Shown here piece after piece: positions 17,362 to 27,147 of a stretch of DNA of 64,000 nucleotides (position 1 is the first letter of the stretch; each line of letters opens with the position of its first letter). Source of the stretch: Geobacter sp. UBA2189 (GTDB lineage: Bacteria > Desulfobacterota > Desulfuromonadia > Geobacterales > Pseudopelobacteraceae); NCBI GenBank assembly GCA_002328035.1, contig DCVL01000008.1, forward strand, positions 20,142-84,141, read 5' to 3'. The position numbers and the translations under genes were made by a program. The notes below the pieces were generated by a model. It was given only the letters and a program-made list of their open reading frames with translations. It had not been told where the DNA came from and did not search any database.

Positions 17362-18457
17362 CATCATAAATCAACTTATAACCCTCTTCATGCCTTCGGA
17401 AAGCGATGCCGGATTTCTTTTCTGGGCAAAGCGTCTGCTTGTTGCCATGATTATCTTTGCGCTCTTCTGGTTGGTTACGCAGATTCTCTGCTATTTAATC
17501 AACCGCTGGGGCAACAAGGTAGCCTCATTTACAAAAACGGATCTTGATGACAGAATTCTTAAAAGGATTACTCCATCCATATCGTTAATCCTTACATTTA
17601 TTGGAATTTATTTTGCGCTCCGCTCACTGCCACTGCATGAAAGGTTTTTCCGTGTACTTTCAGGCGGCTTCTTTATCGCGAATGTCGTCATTATCTGCGT
17701 CGTTTTTTACAGGGTGTTGCATGAAACCCTGATCTGGTACGGAGAACGCCAGCAAGAAGGTGAGAGAAGCACCTTTGCAAGCCAGATGGCTCCGGTAGTT
17801 GAAAAGATCACAATGCTATTCATAATCGGCAGTGCCTTGATGGTTGTGCTTAAACATTTCAACCATGATATCATGTCCCTCATAACGGCTCTTGGTATCG
17901 GTTCTCTTGCAATAGGTATGGCGGCAAAAGACACACTGGCTCACGTTATTTCCGGCTTTACACTTATGATTGACCGGCCATTCAGAATAGGTGACAGGAT
18001 TCAGCTTGCCGGAGGACAACTGGGAGATGTCCAGGATATAGGGCTTCGCAGCACAAAGATTAAGACACTTGATAATCAGCTCCTTATCATCCCTAATTCC
18101 GATCTCTGCAACACTATATTGACCAACCAGGCATTTCCGGACAACAGGATTAAGGGTCGAATAAATGTTGGTGTGGAATATGGCAGTAATGTAGAACAGG
18201 TAAAAAAGCTGCTTGTAAATATAGCGCTAGAGACAGAAGGAGTTCTGAAAGATCCTTCTCCTGAGTCATTTTTCGTATCTTTTGGTGATTCAGCCCTTAA
18301 TATGTCACTCTTTTTCTGGGTTGAAGATTATTCAACCCTTTTTGCAACAACAGACAAGATAAACTCCATGATACTTAGCCGTTTCAGGGAACATGGCATC
18401 AAGATTCCGTTTCCAATCAGAACAATTGTTATGGATCCAGCAGAGGTCTCTTCATAA
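17354..18457 (+). CDS. MscS-family mechanosensitive ion channel
   Basis: 367 residues with a GTG start at 17354 that overlaps the purB stop. N-terminal hydrophobic helices (LLVAMIIFALFWLVTQILCY and two more) lead into the pore helix and beta domain: LGIGSLAIGMAAKDTLAH, then DRPFRIGDRIQL, LRSTKIKTLDN and the IPNSDLCN motif, all diagnostic of MscS. These channels gate on membrane tension in the inner membrane. Its place between purB and envelope-protein genes looks like chance operon linkage rather than shared function. Confidence 0.92.
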   Translation: MTNIINQLITLFMPSESDAGFLFWAKRLLVAMIIFALFWLVTQILCYLINRWGNKVASFTKTDLDDRILKRITPSISLILTFIGIYFALRSLPLHERFFRVLSGGFFIANVVIICVVFYRVLHETLIWYGERQQEGERSTFASQMAPVVEKITMLFIIGSALMVVLKHFNHDIMSLITALGIGSLAIGMAAKDTLAHVISGFTLMIDRPFRIGDRIQLAGGQLGDVQDIGLRSTKIKTLDNQLLIIPNSDLCNTILTNQAFPDNRIKGRINVGVEYGSNVEQVKKLLVNIALETEGVLKDPSPESFFVSFGDSALNMSLFFWVEDYSTLFATTDKINSMILSRFREHGIKIPFPIRTIVMDPAEVSS

Positions 18458-18480
18458 AAGACACCAGAAGGAGAAAAACC

Positions 18481-18885
18481 ATGAAATCAGTTCTATCTGC
18501 CTTGATTTTAAGCCTCTTGTTTTTAATTACACCCCTTGCCTGGACTGCTCAGGATACAGTCGGAGTGAAAGCGGAAACAACCGCTCTTTACCAGAAGGCT
18601 CGGGAGCAGGTCAGCAAACTTGTAGGTACCCCTGCTGCCAGATATGCCCCTGAGGTTGTTAAAAAGGCTGAAACCAGCATTGAATCTGCACAGAATGGCC
18701 TGAAACTTGGCAACGATCGCACCACGCGTCAGGCATCAGAGCTGGCTATTTCTCAGGTAAAGCTGGCACAAGCGCTTGCAGAAGAAAGGGTTGCCGCTGA
18801 AAAGACAGCAGCAGCTCAGAAAGAGCTTGCAGAAATGGAACAGCGTCTGGCGACCATTCTGGCAGGGAAAGGGGAAAAACCATGA
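18481..18885 (+). CDS. DUF4398-like exported protein
   Basis: 134 residues with an N-terminal signal peptide (LSALILSLLFLITPLAWTAQ) and an alpha-helical, Ala/Gln/Glu-rich mature part (YAPEVVKKAETSIESAQNGL, then EERVAAEKTAAAQKELAEME) like DUF4398 envelope proteins. GAAGGAG lies just before the ATG. It overlaps the OmpA-family gene by 4 nt (18882-18885); DUF4398 proteins are often paired with OmpA-type peptidoglycan-binding proteins, so the two probably act together in the periplasm. No biochemical function is known. Confidence 0.78.
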   Translation: MKSVLSALILSLLFLITPLAWTAQDTVGVKAETTALYQKAREQVSKLVGTPAARYAPEVVKKAETSIESAQNGLKLGNDRTTRQASELAISQVKLAQALAEERVAAEKTAAAQKELAEMEQRLATILAGKGEKP

Positions 18886-19994
18886 GTTCAGCCAAACTTA
18901 GCACTATAATCTTCGGAATAATAACATATCTTGCCCTCTTTATTTCAGCACCGATATCTGCCGCAGATGAGCCTCTTCCTCCCTATCTGCAACAGGCTCA
19001 AAATTCAGTCGCCCAGGTTCTTTCAAAAAGCATTGGAATGCCACAGCATTCAGACGACATCCTGATTGCCCAGAACTCTCTGAGTATAGCTGAAGCTGAA
19101 TACAAGAAAAATCTCGGCTGGAGCGGTAAACTGGATAAAGAGGCCGAACCTACCGTTCGTTATCTTGCAGATACCGCCCAACTTCAGGCATCCGTTCTGC
19201 TTGCCCGTATAGGAAAATCAAATCAGGAAAAAGAAAAGAACCGTCTGGAGAGCCTGATTGCATCAACCAAGGGCAAGATCAAGGTCTTTGATGATTTGGT
19301 ATCACAGGTAAAGAACCTTAAAAAACAGACTGCAGATCAGGCAAGTCAGATCTCGAGTCTCAACTCAAAGCTTTCTTCACTTAATGCAGAGCTTGCAGCA
19401 AAAGGTTCAGCCATAACCAGTTCTGATCAAAAGACTACCGACCTCTTAAAAGCGCTTGATGAACAAAAAAAGGCTACCGCTTCATCAGAGCAGAGGGCAA
19501 ATTCACTTACACAGGAACTGGAAACCTTAAAACAGCAGGCAGCACAACTTCAGGCAACAGGCGAACAGTTGGCAGCTGAAAAACGACTGAAGAGCTTTGA
19601 GGTTGAGATTGGCAGACTGGGTGGAGCTGTAAAGACAACTGCCACAGGACAAACTGTAACCTTCTCCCGCACACAGCTACTTAAAATTACGCCCAAAAGC
19701 ACAACCCTTACTCCATCTGGTGACGGGATAACCACAAAAATAGCAGAACTGATTAAGAGCTATCCCGAATATCGAATCAAGATTAGAGTACACGGTTTCG
19801 GCCAGCCAACACGCAATGAGAATGCCGCCGCTACGGACCAAATGGCTCGCTTCATACGGGAGAAACTTCTAAACAAGGGCAAACTTGAACCGGCAACTGT
19901 TGAAGCGCTTGGAGTTGGTGCAGCAGAACCGGCCTTCCCCAAAAACAACGTAGTGGGGAACCGCCGCGTTGAAGTTGTTTTTATTAAAAAATAA
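18882..19994 (+). CDS. OmpA-family peptidoglycan-associated protein with coiled coil
   Basis: 370 residues: signal peptide (FGIITYLALFISAPISAAD), a helical DUF4398-like region, a long coiled coil (about 140-240, repeated Lys/Gln/Ser/Leu-rich helices) and a C-terminal OmpA domain. The OmpA part shows IRVHGFGQPTRNENAA and ends with GNRRVEVVFIKK, the usual peptidoglycan-binding NxxLSxxRA-like region being diverged (NENAAATDQMARFI). Likely tethers the outer layers to peptidoglycan. It overlaps the preceding gene by 4 nt and ends 27 nt before purL. Confidence 0.82.
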   Translation: MSSAKLSTIIFGIITYLALFISAPISAADEPLPPYLQQAQNSVAQVLSKSIGMPQHSDDILIAQNSLSIAEAEYKKNLGWSGKLDKEAEPTVRYLADTAQLQASVLLARIGKSNQEKEKNRLESLIASTKGKIKVFDDLVSQVKNLKKQTADQASQISSLNSKLSSLNAELAAKGSAITSSDQKTTDLLKALDEQKKATASSEQRANSLTQELETLKQQAAQLQATGEQLAAEKRLKSFEVEIGRLGGAVKTTATGQTVTFSRTQLLKITPKSTTLTPSGDGITTKIAELIKSYPEYRIKIRVHGFGQPTRNENAAATDQMARFIREKLLNKGKLEPATVEALGVGAAEPAFPKNNVVGNRRVEVVFIKK

Positions 19995-20021
19995 ATAATC
20001 CTATAAATTTACAGGAATATC

Positions 20022-23012
20022 ATGCCACACAGAATTGAAGTAGCCCTTAAAGATGGCGTTCGCGACTCTCGCGGTGAACGGATTAAGCGTGAAATCGAGC
20101 ATTTCCTGCACCTTGATATTGAACAGGTGCGAACTATTGACATCTATACCATTGATGCCGACTTGTCCCGCGAAGAGCTGGAAGCCGCAGGTTCAGGCCC
20201 CTTCTCAGATCCGGTTATTCAGACCTGGAGCCTTGACCTTCCCCAAGGGGTAGGCTTTGATTGGGCAGTTGAGGTTGGCTTCAAGCCTGGAGTAACGGAC
20301 AACATTGGCCGTACAGCGCGTGAGGCGGTGGAGTATCTCACAGGACGTTCTTTTGCCCCAGGCGAAGGGGTCTACTCTGGAGTCCAGCACCTCTTTTCCG
20401 GTCAGTTGACCGCCGAGCAGGTGGATAAGATAGCCACCGGACTTCTGTGCAACACCCTTATTCAGCGCTACAAAATTCTGTCTGCTGCTGATTTCATGGC
20501 TAAGCGCGGCTTTCCGATTACTGTTCCTAAAGTGACTGGCCAGACAAAAGGTCAGGTGCGGGAGATCAACCTGGAGGTCTCCGATGAGGAACTTTTGCGG
20601 ATAAGCAGGGATGGCGTACTGGCTCTGACTCTGGAAGAGATGAAGATCATCCAGACCCACTACCGCGATCCGCAGGTGCTTGCGGAGCGGAAGAAGCAAG
20701 GACTGAATAGCAAACCAACTGACGTTGAACTGGAGTGCCTGGCTCAAACATGGTCAGAGCACTGCAAACACAAGATTTTTGCCGGTACGGTACAGTATGA
20801 GGATGAAAACGGACACAAGCAGGAGATCAACTCCCTCTTTAAATCCTATATTCAGCGGGTAACCAAAGAGGTGCGGGAAAACATGGGTGACAAGGACTTC
20901 TGCCTGTCTGTGTTCAAGGACAATGCAGGGGTGATCACCTTTGACAATAACAACTCGCTGGTGTTCAAGGTAGAAACCCACAACTCCCCTTCTGCCCTTG
21001 ATCCCTACGGCGGCGCACTGACAGGCATAGTGGGAGTTAACCGCGACCCGTTCGGTACTGGTCAGGGCTCCAAGCTGATTTTTAACACCGATGTCTTCTG
21101 CTTTGCCGATCCGTTCTATGACAAACCGCTGCCGTCCCGCCTGCTGCACCCACGCCGCATCTTTGAGGGGGTTGTTGAAGGAGTTGAGCATGGCGGCAAC
21201 AAAAGCGGTATCCCAACAGTAAACGGCTCGATCGTTTTTGATGAACGTTTCGCTGGTAAACCTCTGGTATTCTGCGGCACCGCCGGTATCATGCCGGCAA
21301 AGGTCAATGGAATCCCCGGACATGAGAAGAGCATAAAGCCTGGCGATCTTATAGTGATGACAGGCGGCAGAATCGGCAAAGACGGTATCCACGGTGCAAC
21401 CTTCTCATCTGAAGAACTGAATGAAAATTCACCTGTAACTGCGGTACAAATCGGCGATCCGATCACTCAGAAGCGAATGTTTGACTTTCTTATAAGGGCT
21501 CGTGACAAGGGACTTTATCGTTTTATAACCGACAATGGGGCTGGTGGTCTGTCATCATCCATTGGAGAGATGGCAGGTGAATGCAACGGTTGCCGGATGG
21601 ATCTGTCAAAGGCTCCGTTGAAATATCCAGGGCTTGCCCCTTGGGAGATACTGATCTCAGAAGCTCAGGAACGGATGTCTCTGGCAGTTCCACCAGAAAA
21701 AATAAACGAATTTATGGCAATGTCCACCCGCTTCGGAGTTGAGGCAACCATATTGGGTGAATTCACCGACAGCGGCATCTTTCATATCCAGTATGGCGAC
21801 GCTACCGTTGCCTGGCTGCCGATGGAATTCATGCATGAAGGTCTGCCTCCAATGCAGATCCCCGCGAAATGGATCCCCCCGATAAATCCTGAACCTCCAG
21901 CACAGTATAAGGATAACTGGACATCTGACCTGCTTCAGCTTTTGGGACGGCTAAATGTCTGTTCCAAGGAGTCTGTTGTACGACGTTATGATCATGAGGT
22001 GCAGGGAGGTTCTGTAGTCAAGCCGTTCACCGGAGCAGCTAACGATGGCCCTTCCGATGCAGCTGTGGTTCGTCCGGTACTTGATTCATGGAAAGGGGTG
22101 GTTGTATCTCACGGGATCTGCCCACGATACTCAGATATAGATACATACTGGATGGCAGCAAACGCTCTGGATGAGGCATTGCGCAACTATGTGGCTGTAG
22201 GCGGAAATCCTGACCACTGGGCAGGCCTTGACAACTTCTGTTGGTGCGACCCAATCCTGTCTGAAAAGACACCGGATGGCTCTTACAAGATGGCTCAACT
22301 GGTAAGGGCAAACCAGGCCTTGCTGGATCTCTGTGTTCCAATAAATCTGCCGCTGATCTCCGGCAAGGATTCGATGAAAAACGATTTCTACGACGGATCC
22401 ACCAAGATCTCAATCCCACCTACCCTGCTGTTCTCGGTGATAGGCACCATCCCGGACATCCGCAACGCAGTAACCATGGACTTCAAGCGTGCTGGTGACA
22501 TCATATGTCTGCTGGGCGCCACCAAAAATGAACTGGGCGGCTCGGAATATCTTGCCATGCAGGGCTATACCGGCAACAAGGTACCCAAGGTGGATATCAC
22601 CTCGGCGCTGGCCCGCTACAAGGCGCTGTATAGCGCGATCATGTCCGGGCTGCTGGCCTCCTGCCACGACCTGTCTGACGGTGGTCTGGCCGTGGCCTTG
22701 GCGGAATCAGCCTTCTCCGGCGGCTTCGGCTGCCGTATTGAGCTGGGCAATGTCCGTTTTGAGGGTGATCAGCGCTATCGCACAGATGAACTACTGCTGT
22801 TCTCCGAATCCGCCTCCCGCCTGCTGGTGACCGTACATCCGGCTCAGTGGGCAGCCTTTGAAGAGGCCATGGCAGGTACCGGCCTCAGCCAGATAGGGCA
22901 TGTTGATGACAGCGGAATGCTTACTATTGCAGGGCTTGAAGGGAAAACTGTGCTACAGGGCAGTCTGGAACAACTGAAAGCGGCCTGGCAACAGGCTTTG
23001 AAAGAGCTGTAG
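20022..23012 (+). CDS. purL: phosphoribosylformylglycinamidine synthase, synthetase subunit with PurS-like N-terminus
   Basis: ATP-dependent amidation of FGAR to FGAM in purine synthesis. At 996 residues it is longer than small PurL (about 740). The N-terminal roughly 200 residues (RIEVALKDGVRDSRGERI and a second related segment) look like PurS-type domains fused to the synthetase. The synthetase part shows ECLAQTWSEHCKHKIF, KVETHNSPSALDPYGGA, the glycine-rich DNGAGGLSSSIGEMAGE loop and LISGKDSMKNDF. The glutaminase partner PurQ is at 27148, separated by restriction-modification and recQ genes. Confidence 0.95.
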   Translation: MPHRIEVALKDGVRDSRGERIKREIEHFLHLDIEQVRTIDIYTIDADLSREELEAAGSGPFSDPVIQTWSLDLPQGVGFDWAVEVGFKPGVTDNIGRTAREAVEYLTGRSFAPGEGVYSGVQHLFSGQLTAEQVDKIATGLLCNTLIQRYKILSAADFMAKRGFPITVPKVTGQTKGQVREINLEVSDEELLRISRDGVLALTLEEMKIIQTHYRDPQVLAERKKQGLNSKPTDVELECLAQTWSEHCKHKIFAGTVQYEDENGHKQEINSLFKSYIQRVTKEVRENMGDKDFCLSVFKDNAGVITFDNNNSLVFKVETHNSPSALDPYGGALTGIVGVNRDPFGTGQGSKLIFNTDVFCFADPFYDKPLPSRLLHPRRIFEGVVEGVEHGGNKSGIPTVNGSIVFDERFAGKPLVFCGTAGIMPAKVNGIPGHEKSIKPGDLIVMTGGRIGKDGIHGATFSSEELNENSPVTAVQIGDPITQKRMFDFLIRARDKGLYRFITDNGAGGLSSSIGEMAGECNGCRMDLSKAPLKYPGLAPWEILISEAQERMSLAVPPEKINEFMAMSTRFGVEATILGEFTDSGIFHIQYGDATVAWLPMEFMHEGLPPMQIPAKWIPPINPEPPAQYKDNWTSDLLQLLGRLNVCSKESVVRRYDHEVQGGSVVKPFTGAANDGPSDAAVVRPVLDSWKGVVVSHGICPRYSDIDTYWMAANALDEALRNYVAVGGNPDHWAGLDNFCWCDPILSEKTPDGSYKMAQLVRANQALLDLCVPINLPLISGKDSMKNDFYDGSTKISIPPTLLFSVIGTIPDIRNAVTMDFKRAGDIICLLGATKNELGGSEYLAMQGYTGNKVPKVDITSALARYKALYSAIMSGLLASCHDLSDGGLAVALAESAFSGGFGCRIELGNVRFEGDQRYRTDELLLFSESASRLLVTVHPAQWAAFEEAMAGTGLSQIGHVDDSGMLTIAGLEGKTVLQGSLEQLKAAWQQALKEL

Positions 23013-23022
23013 GTTAATTTCT

Positions 23023-24129
23023 ATGCTTTTTAATGAATACCAATACACAAGCTACAGATTTCCTGAGCCGCAATATCTGGGGGCAAAACATACCCTTCTA
23101 GCCTGGCTAAACAGGCATATGCCCAGAAATATCTCGTCCGCTCTTGATGCTTTCGGTGGTTCTCAATCTGTCGCGTTTTTTTTCAAGCAACTTGGTTTTA
23201 AGACAATAACCAATGATTTTTTGAACTTTAATCATCAAATCGGCTTGGGATTGATTGAAAACAAACATGAAACACTTACTGATGATGACCTTCTGATCTT
23301 AACAACAACTGACACTGTTCCTGATTCTGACTTTCAGCTCATAGCAGAAACTTACACAGATATATTTTTTGAACGTGATGAGGCTCTTTTTCTGGACGCT
23401 TTTAGAAAAAATATCGATAAACTTAAAAATCCATACAAAAAAGCATTGGCTTTTACGGTTATGAGCAGGAGTTTAACAAGAAAAATAACAATGGGTCATT
23501 TTGCTCACACACAGGCCTTACGTTATGCAAATTGCCCTGAGAGGCTCAAAAGAAACAGGAGCCTTGCCCGTCCAGTAAAGGAAATTTTTCTTGAGCTTGT
23601 CACCAAATACAATCAGGCTGTTTTTGACAACAAACAAGAAAACCTCAGTTATAACATGAATATTCTTGATTTACTTCCAACGCTTGATCGTGTTGATCTT
23701 GCTTATTTTGACCCTCCTTACTGCGATAGTCATGCTGATTATCAAAGTTTTTATCATCTTTTGGAAACATATGTGGAGTATTGGAAGGACAAGCAGTTTA
23801 TTAACAGCATACGGCGATACGAACCTCAGAAATTCAGCGGATTTGACAAAAAGAAAACGGTCGTCGAATCATTTGAGAAACTTTTTGAGGCGGCCAGAGA
23901 TATACCACACTGGTTGATCAGCTACAATAATCGCAGTTATCCCTCTGTGGATGAATTTAGGAAGCTTGTGGCCAAATATCGTGATGTTGAGCTTAAGTAC
24001 AAGACATATGAAAACGGTCGTGGCGGGAAGGGGAGTGTTGCGGGTAGTCGTGAGGTATTGCTGATCTGTAAAAAACGGCTTTCAGTCAATATCCCTTTTG
24101 AAGCCAGGGGGGAGTTTGCATATGCGTGA
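23023..24129 (+). CDS. D12-class DNA N6-adenine methyltransferase (restriction-modification)
   Basis: 368 residues. The AdoMet-binding motif I (ALDAFGGSQSVAFFF, residues 40-54) lies near the N-terminus and the catalytic motif IV DPPY starts at residue 230 (LAYFDPPYC): the alpha-type order of Dam/D12 adenine methylases, with the family's YLGAKHTLL start. Only 10 nt separate it from purL, and it overlaps the next gene by 8 nt. The pair is clearly more AT-rich than purL and recQ on either side, a sign of transfer. Expected role: protecting host DNA from the partner endonuclease. The recognition sequence cannot be predicted. Confidence 0.85.
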   Translation: MLFNEYQYTSYRFPEPQYLGAKHTLLAWLNRHMPRNISSALDAFGGSQSVAFFFKQLGFKTITNDFLNFNHQIGLGLIENKHETLTDDDLLILTTTDTVPDSDFQLIAETYTDIFFERDEALFLDAFRKNIDKLKNPYKKALAFTVMSRSLTRKITMGHFAHTQALRYANCPERLKRNRSLARPVKEIFLELVTKYNQAVFDNKQENLSYNMNILDLLPTLDRVDLAYFDPPYCDSHADYQSFYHLLETYVEYWKDKQFINSIRRYEPQKFSGFDKKKTVVESFEKLFEAARDIPHWLISYNNRSYPSVDEFRKLVAKYRDVELKYKTYENGRGGKGSVAGSREVLLICKKRLSVNIPFEARGEFAYA

Positions 24130-25228
24130 TTTTGATTACTGGAAACGCCTGTTTGATACCGACAATCTTGAGCAGTTCAATTCGGATCCGAACGGACTGT
24201 TGTGGTTAAAATTAAAATCTATTGTCAGAAAAGAGCTGCTGGAGGCGTTTCTGCTGAAAGCTCAAATAACACTTGATTCCAAAGGTCTAAATGCCCAGTT
24301 CGCAGAGTTGTATATAGCATTGTCTAAAGACGTTACCCTTTCCCACCAGCTTCTTGACTCTTTTATCCGCCAGAAATCTATTGAACAACAACTTGAAATT
24401 GATACCGAAAAGCTGGTTTCAGAACTCTATAAACTCAAATTTTTTGACTGGGGTGGAGATTATAAGAATGCGCTTGATAAGTATCTGGTAGACCGTTTTA
24501 TAAAAGTTCACCAGTCATATGAAACGCTGGTATCTAAATTTGACACTGAAATAAACAGAGCCGTGCAAGGATATGTACTTTGTAGCTGGTATAATCATTG
24601 GTCGAGCATTATGATAGAATATATTTTCAAGACTCATTCGATTGTCTTACCCACTGTCGGCCAAGTGAAAAAAGTAGACTTTTTTGTCAACAATATCCCG
24701 TTTGACCTCAAAGTAACCTATCTGCCTGCCAATTTTATTGAGTCCAGAAGGAAGGCATATGGCTTGAAGCCTGAACTGACAGAACTGAAACAAAAGGCTA
24801 AAAGCGCAGGAATAGTTTTTTCAATTCATCGCAAAACTGATGATATTTATTATGAAATTATTGAAAAGTTGAAAGATAGAGACACTCAGTTTTGTCGTGA
24901 GGCGTTAGAGCAGATAAAAGCAGTGCGCCTGAGAGTTTTGCAAGAAGCTATAGACAACCCCAAGATGCTGGCGCAAAACCTTTATGAAGAGCAGGAAGAA
25001 ATGAGGTTTGATAGCTCAAATCGCCTGTTTCTGGTGCTTGTAGACCGCGATGTTTTTGACAATTCATGGAAATTGAAACGGAATCTTGATCTGCTGCGTC
25101 CCAGAATACTCTCTTATCTTGACTCCTTTTCCCAAAAAAAGATTGATGATCTGCGGATAAGTTTTACCTATAAAAACAGGACTCAACGGTACACTGCTTT
25201 AACAGATGTGCTGTTTGTGCTGAAATAA
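24122..25228 (+). CDS. putative type II restriction endonuclease (PD-(D/E)XK candidate)
   Basis: 368 residues from the ATG at 24122, which has a GGGGGAG ribosome site at 7-nt spacing and overlaps the methylase stop; an ATG at 24098 would lie further inside the methylase. I do not recognise the protein by overall sequence. A PD-(D/E)XK-like centre is visible at Asp186 (KKVDFF) followed by FDLK (Asp195, Lys197), the spacing expected of restriction nucleases. The flanks are helical. Position directly behind a D12 methylase and AT-rich composition support the endonuclease assignment, but cleavage is inferred. Confidence 0.7.
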   Translation: MRDFDYWKRLFDTDNLEQFNSDPNGLLWLKLKSIVRKELLEAFLLKAQITLDSKGLNAQFAELYIALSKDVTLSHQLLDSFIRQKSIEQQLEIDTEKLVSELYKLKFFDWGGDYKNALDKYLVDRFIKVHQSYETLVSKFDTEINRAVQGYVLCSWYNHWSSIMIEYIFKTHSIVLPTVGQVKKVDFFVNNIPFDLKVTYLPANFIESRRKAYGLKPELTELKQKAKSAGIVFSIHRKTDDIYYEIIEKLKDRDTQFCREALEQIKAVRLRVLQEAIDNPKMLAQNLYEEQEEMRFDSSNRLFLVLVDRDVFDNSWKLKRNLDLLRPRILSYLDSFSQKKIDDLRISFTYKNRTQRYTALTDVLFVLK

Positions 25229-25237
25229 CCTTTAAAG

Positions 25238-27058
25238 ATGACCACCTCCATCCACCACACCCTTAAAACCGTCTTTGGTTACCACGACTTTCGCCCTCCC
25301 CAGCAGGAGGTGATTGAGCGGGTTGTAGCTGGTGAGGATGTTTTTCTGGTCATGCCAACCGGCGGCGGCAAATCGCTCTGTTACCAGATTCCGGCTTTGC
25401 ATCGGGATGGTGTTGCCATTGTCGTCTCTCCACTGATAGCCCTGATGAAGGATCAGGTGGATGCCCTGATCGCCAACGGGGTGCGAGCCGCCTGTCTGAA
25501 TTCATCACTTTCAGCGACTGAAGCAGGTCGGGTATTTCAACAGATTGACGCAGGAACACTGGATCTGCTGTATGTGGCGCCGGAACGTCTGATGATGCCT
25601 GATTTCCTGGAACGTCTCAGCTCCATGCAGCTGGCGCTGTTTGCCATTGACGAGGCCCACTGTATCTCGCAGTGGGGACATGATTTCAGGCCGGAATACA
25701 CCCAGCTGGGTCGGCTGCGTCAGCTTTTTCCCTGCATCCCTGTAGTGGCCATGACCGCCACTGCTGACCCGGAAACCCGCAAGGATATTCTGGGGCAGTT
25801 GGGGCTTGCCGATGCAACGGTATTTGTGGCCGGTTTTGATCGCCCCAACATCACCTACACGGTGATTCCCAAACAGAAACCTTTGGCCCAGCTTGGATCA
25901 TTTTTGAGTAACCGCCGTGATGAAGCCGGTATCGTCTATGCCCTGAGCCGCAAGCGGGTGGAGCAGGTGGCTGAACGATTGCAGGCATCGGGATTCAGTG
26001 CAGCGGCCTACCACGCCGGTCTGCCTGACAATGAGCGGCGGCGTGTTCAGGAGGCGTTCCAGCGGGATGACATTCGCATTGTGGTGGCCACGGTGGCCTT
26101 TGGGATGGGGATTGACAAACCCAACGTCCGGTTTGTTGTGCACTATGACATCCCCAAGAGTGTAGAGAGCTACTATCAGGAAACCGGCCGAGCCGGACGG
26201 GATGGCCTGCCATCTGAGGCACTGATGCTGTTTGGCATGGGGGATGTAATGACCGCCCGCAAGCTGATAGAAAACAGCGACAATCCCAAACGGATCAAAA
26301 TAGAACTCCAGAAACTGAACGCCATGGTTGCCTACGGCGAGGCACTTACCTGCCGCAGACGCGCTTTACTCTCCTATTTCGGTGACCAGCGCGACCATGA
26401 CTGTGGCAACTGCGATATCTGCACCGATCCTCCCCAGCGCTTTGATGCTACCGTGCTGGCACAAAAGGCTCTCTCATGCGTGTACCGAACCGGCGAGCGC
26501 TTCGGAATGATGCATATCATCGAGGTGCTGCGTGGCAGCAAGAACCAGCGTGTGCTGGATCTGAAGCATGACAAGCTCTCCACCTGGGGAATCGGCGCAG
26601 ACACACCTGCAAAGCAGTGGGAGAATATCATCCGACAGTTGATCCATCTGGGTTATCTGATGCAGGACTTTACCCGCTTTGGAACACTCACCATTGCTCC
26701 TGCAGCACGTCCGGTGTTAAAAGGTGAGACCAACGTTATTCTGGGTAAACCGCGCGACACCCAGAAGACCATGGAGCGTGGCAAAAAACGGGTCGGCGCC
26801 AGAAGAAACTACGATCAAGCCCTGTTTGAATGGCTGCGGGCGTTGCGCAAACGGATCGCCGCCGAGGCCAATCTCCCACCGTTTGTGGTCTTCTCAGATG
26901 CCACCCTTGCCGAGATGGCACGAACCATACCGGAAAACCGGAGTGAACTGCGTCAGGTAAGCGGGGTTGGAGAGCTGAAACTGGGGAAATATGGGGATCA
27001 GTTTCTGGCCGAGATCAGACGATATCTGGACAGAGATACGGCTGAAAAGGCAGCCTGA
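25238..27058 (+). CDS. recQ: ATP-dependent DNA helicase RecQ
   Basis: 3'->5' DNA helicase of recombination and fork repair. 606 residues, normal for RecQ. Seen in order: motif 0 (FGYHDFRPPQQEVIE), Walker A PTGGGKSLCYQ (Lys45), DEAHCISQWGHDFR, motif VI QETGRAGRDG, the zinc site (CRRRALLSYFGD with HDCGNCDIC), the RQC winged helix and a C-terminal HRDC domain (VVFSDATLAEMAR). It starts 9 nt after the endonuclease gene. Base composition is richer in GC than the restriction pair. It lies between purL and purQ, so it may have arrived with or beside the restriction genes. Confidence 0.96.
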   Translation: MTTSIHHTLKTVFGYHDFRPPQQEVIERVVAGEDVFLVMPTGGGKSLCYQIPALHRDGVAIVVSPLIALMKDQVDALIANGVRAACLNSSLSATEAGRVFQQIDAGTLDLLYVAPERLMMPDFLERLSSMQLALFAIDEAHCISQWGHDFRPEYTQLGRLRQLFPCIPVVAMTATADPETRKDILGQLGLADATVFVAGFDRPNITYTVIPKQKPLAQLGSFLSNRRDEAGIVYALSRKRVEQVAERLQASGFSAAAYHAGLPDNERRRVQEAFQRDDIRIVVATVAFGMGIDKPNVRFVVHYDIPKSVESYYQETGRAGRDGLPSEALMLFGMGDVMTARKLIENSDNPKRIKIELQKLNAMVAYGEALTCRRRALLSYFGDQRDHDCGNCDICTDPPQRFDATVLAQKALSCVYRTGERFGMMHIIEVLRGSKNQRVLDLKHDKLSTWGIGADTPAKQWENIIRQLIHLGYLMQDFTRFGTLTIAPAARPVLKGETNVILGKPRDTQKTMERGKKRVGARRNYDQALFEWLRALRKRIAAEANLPPFVVFSDATLAEMARTIPENRSELRQVSGVGELKLGKYGDQFLAEIRRYLDRDTAEKAA

Positions 27059-27147
27059 TGATGTCATCTATGGCAATATCTGGCTGTTACAGAGGCAGCA
27101 CAGAACAAAAACAGGGCTGACAACGGCCATTGAAGGAGCTGTAAGCA

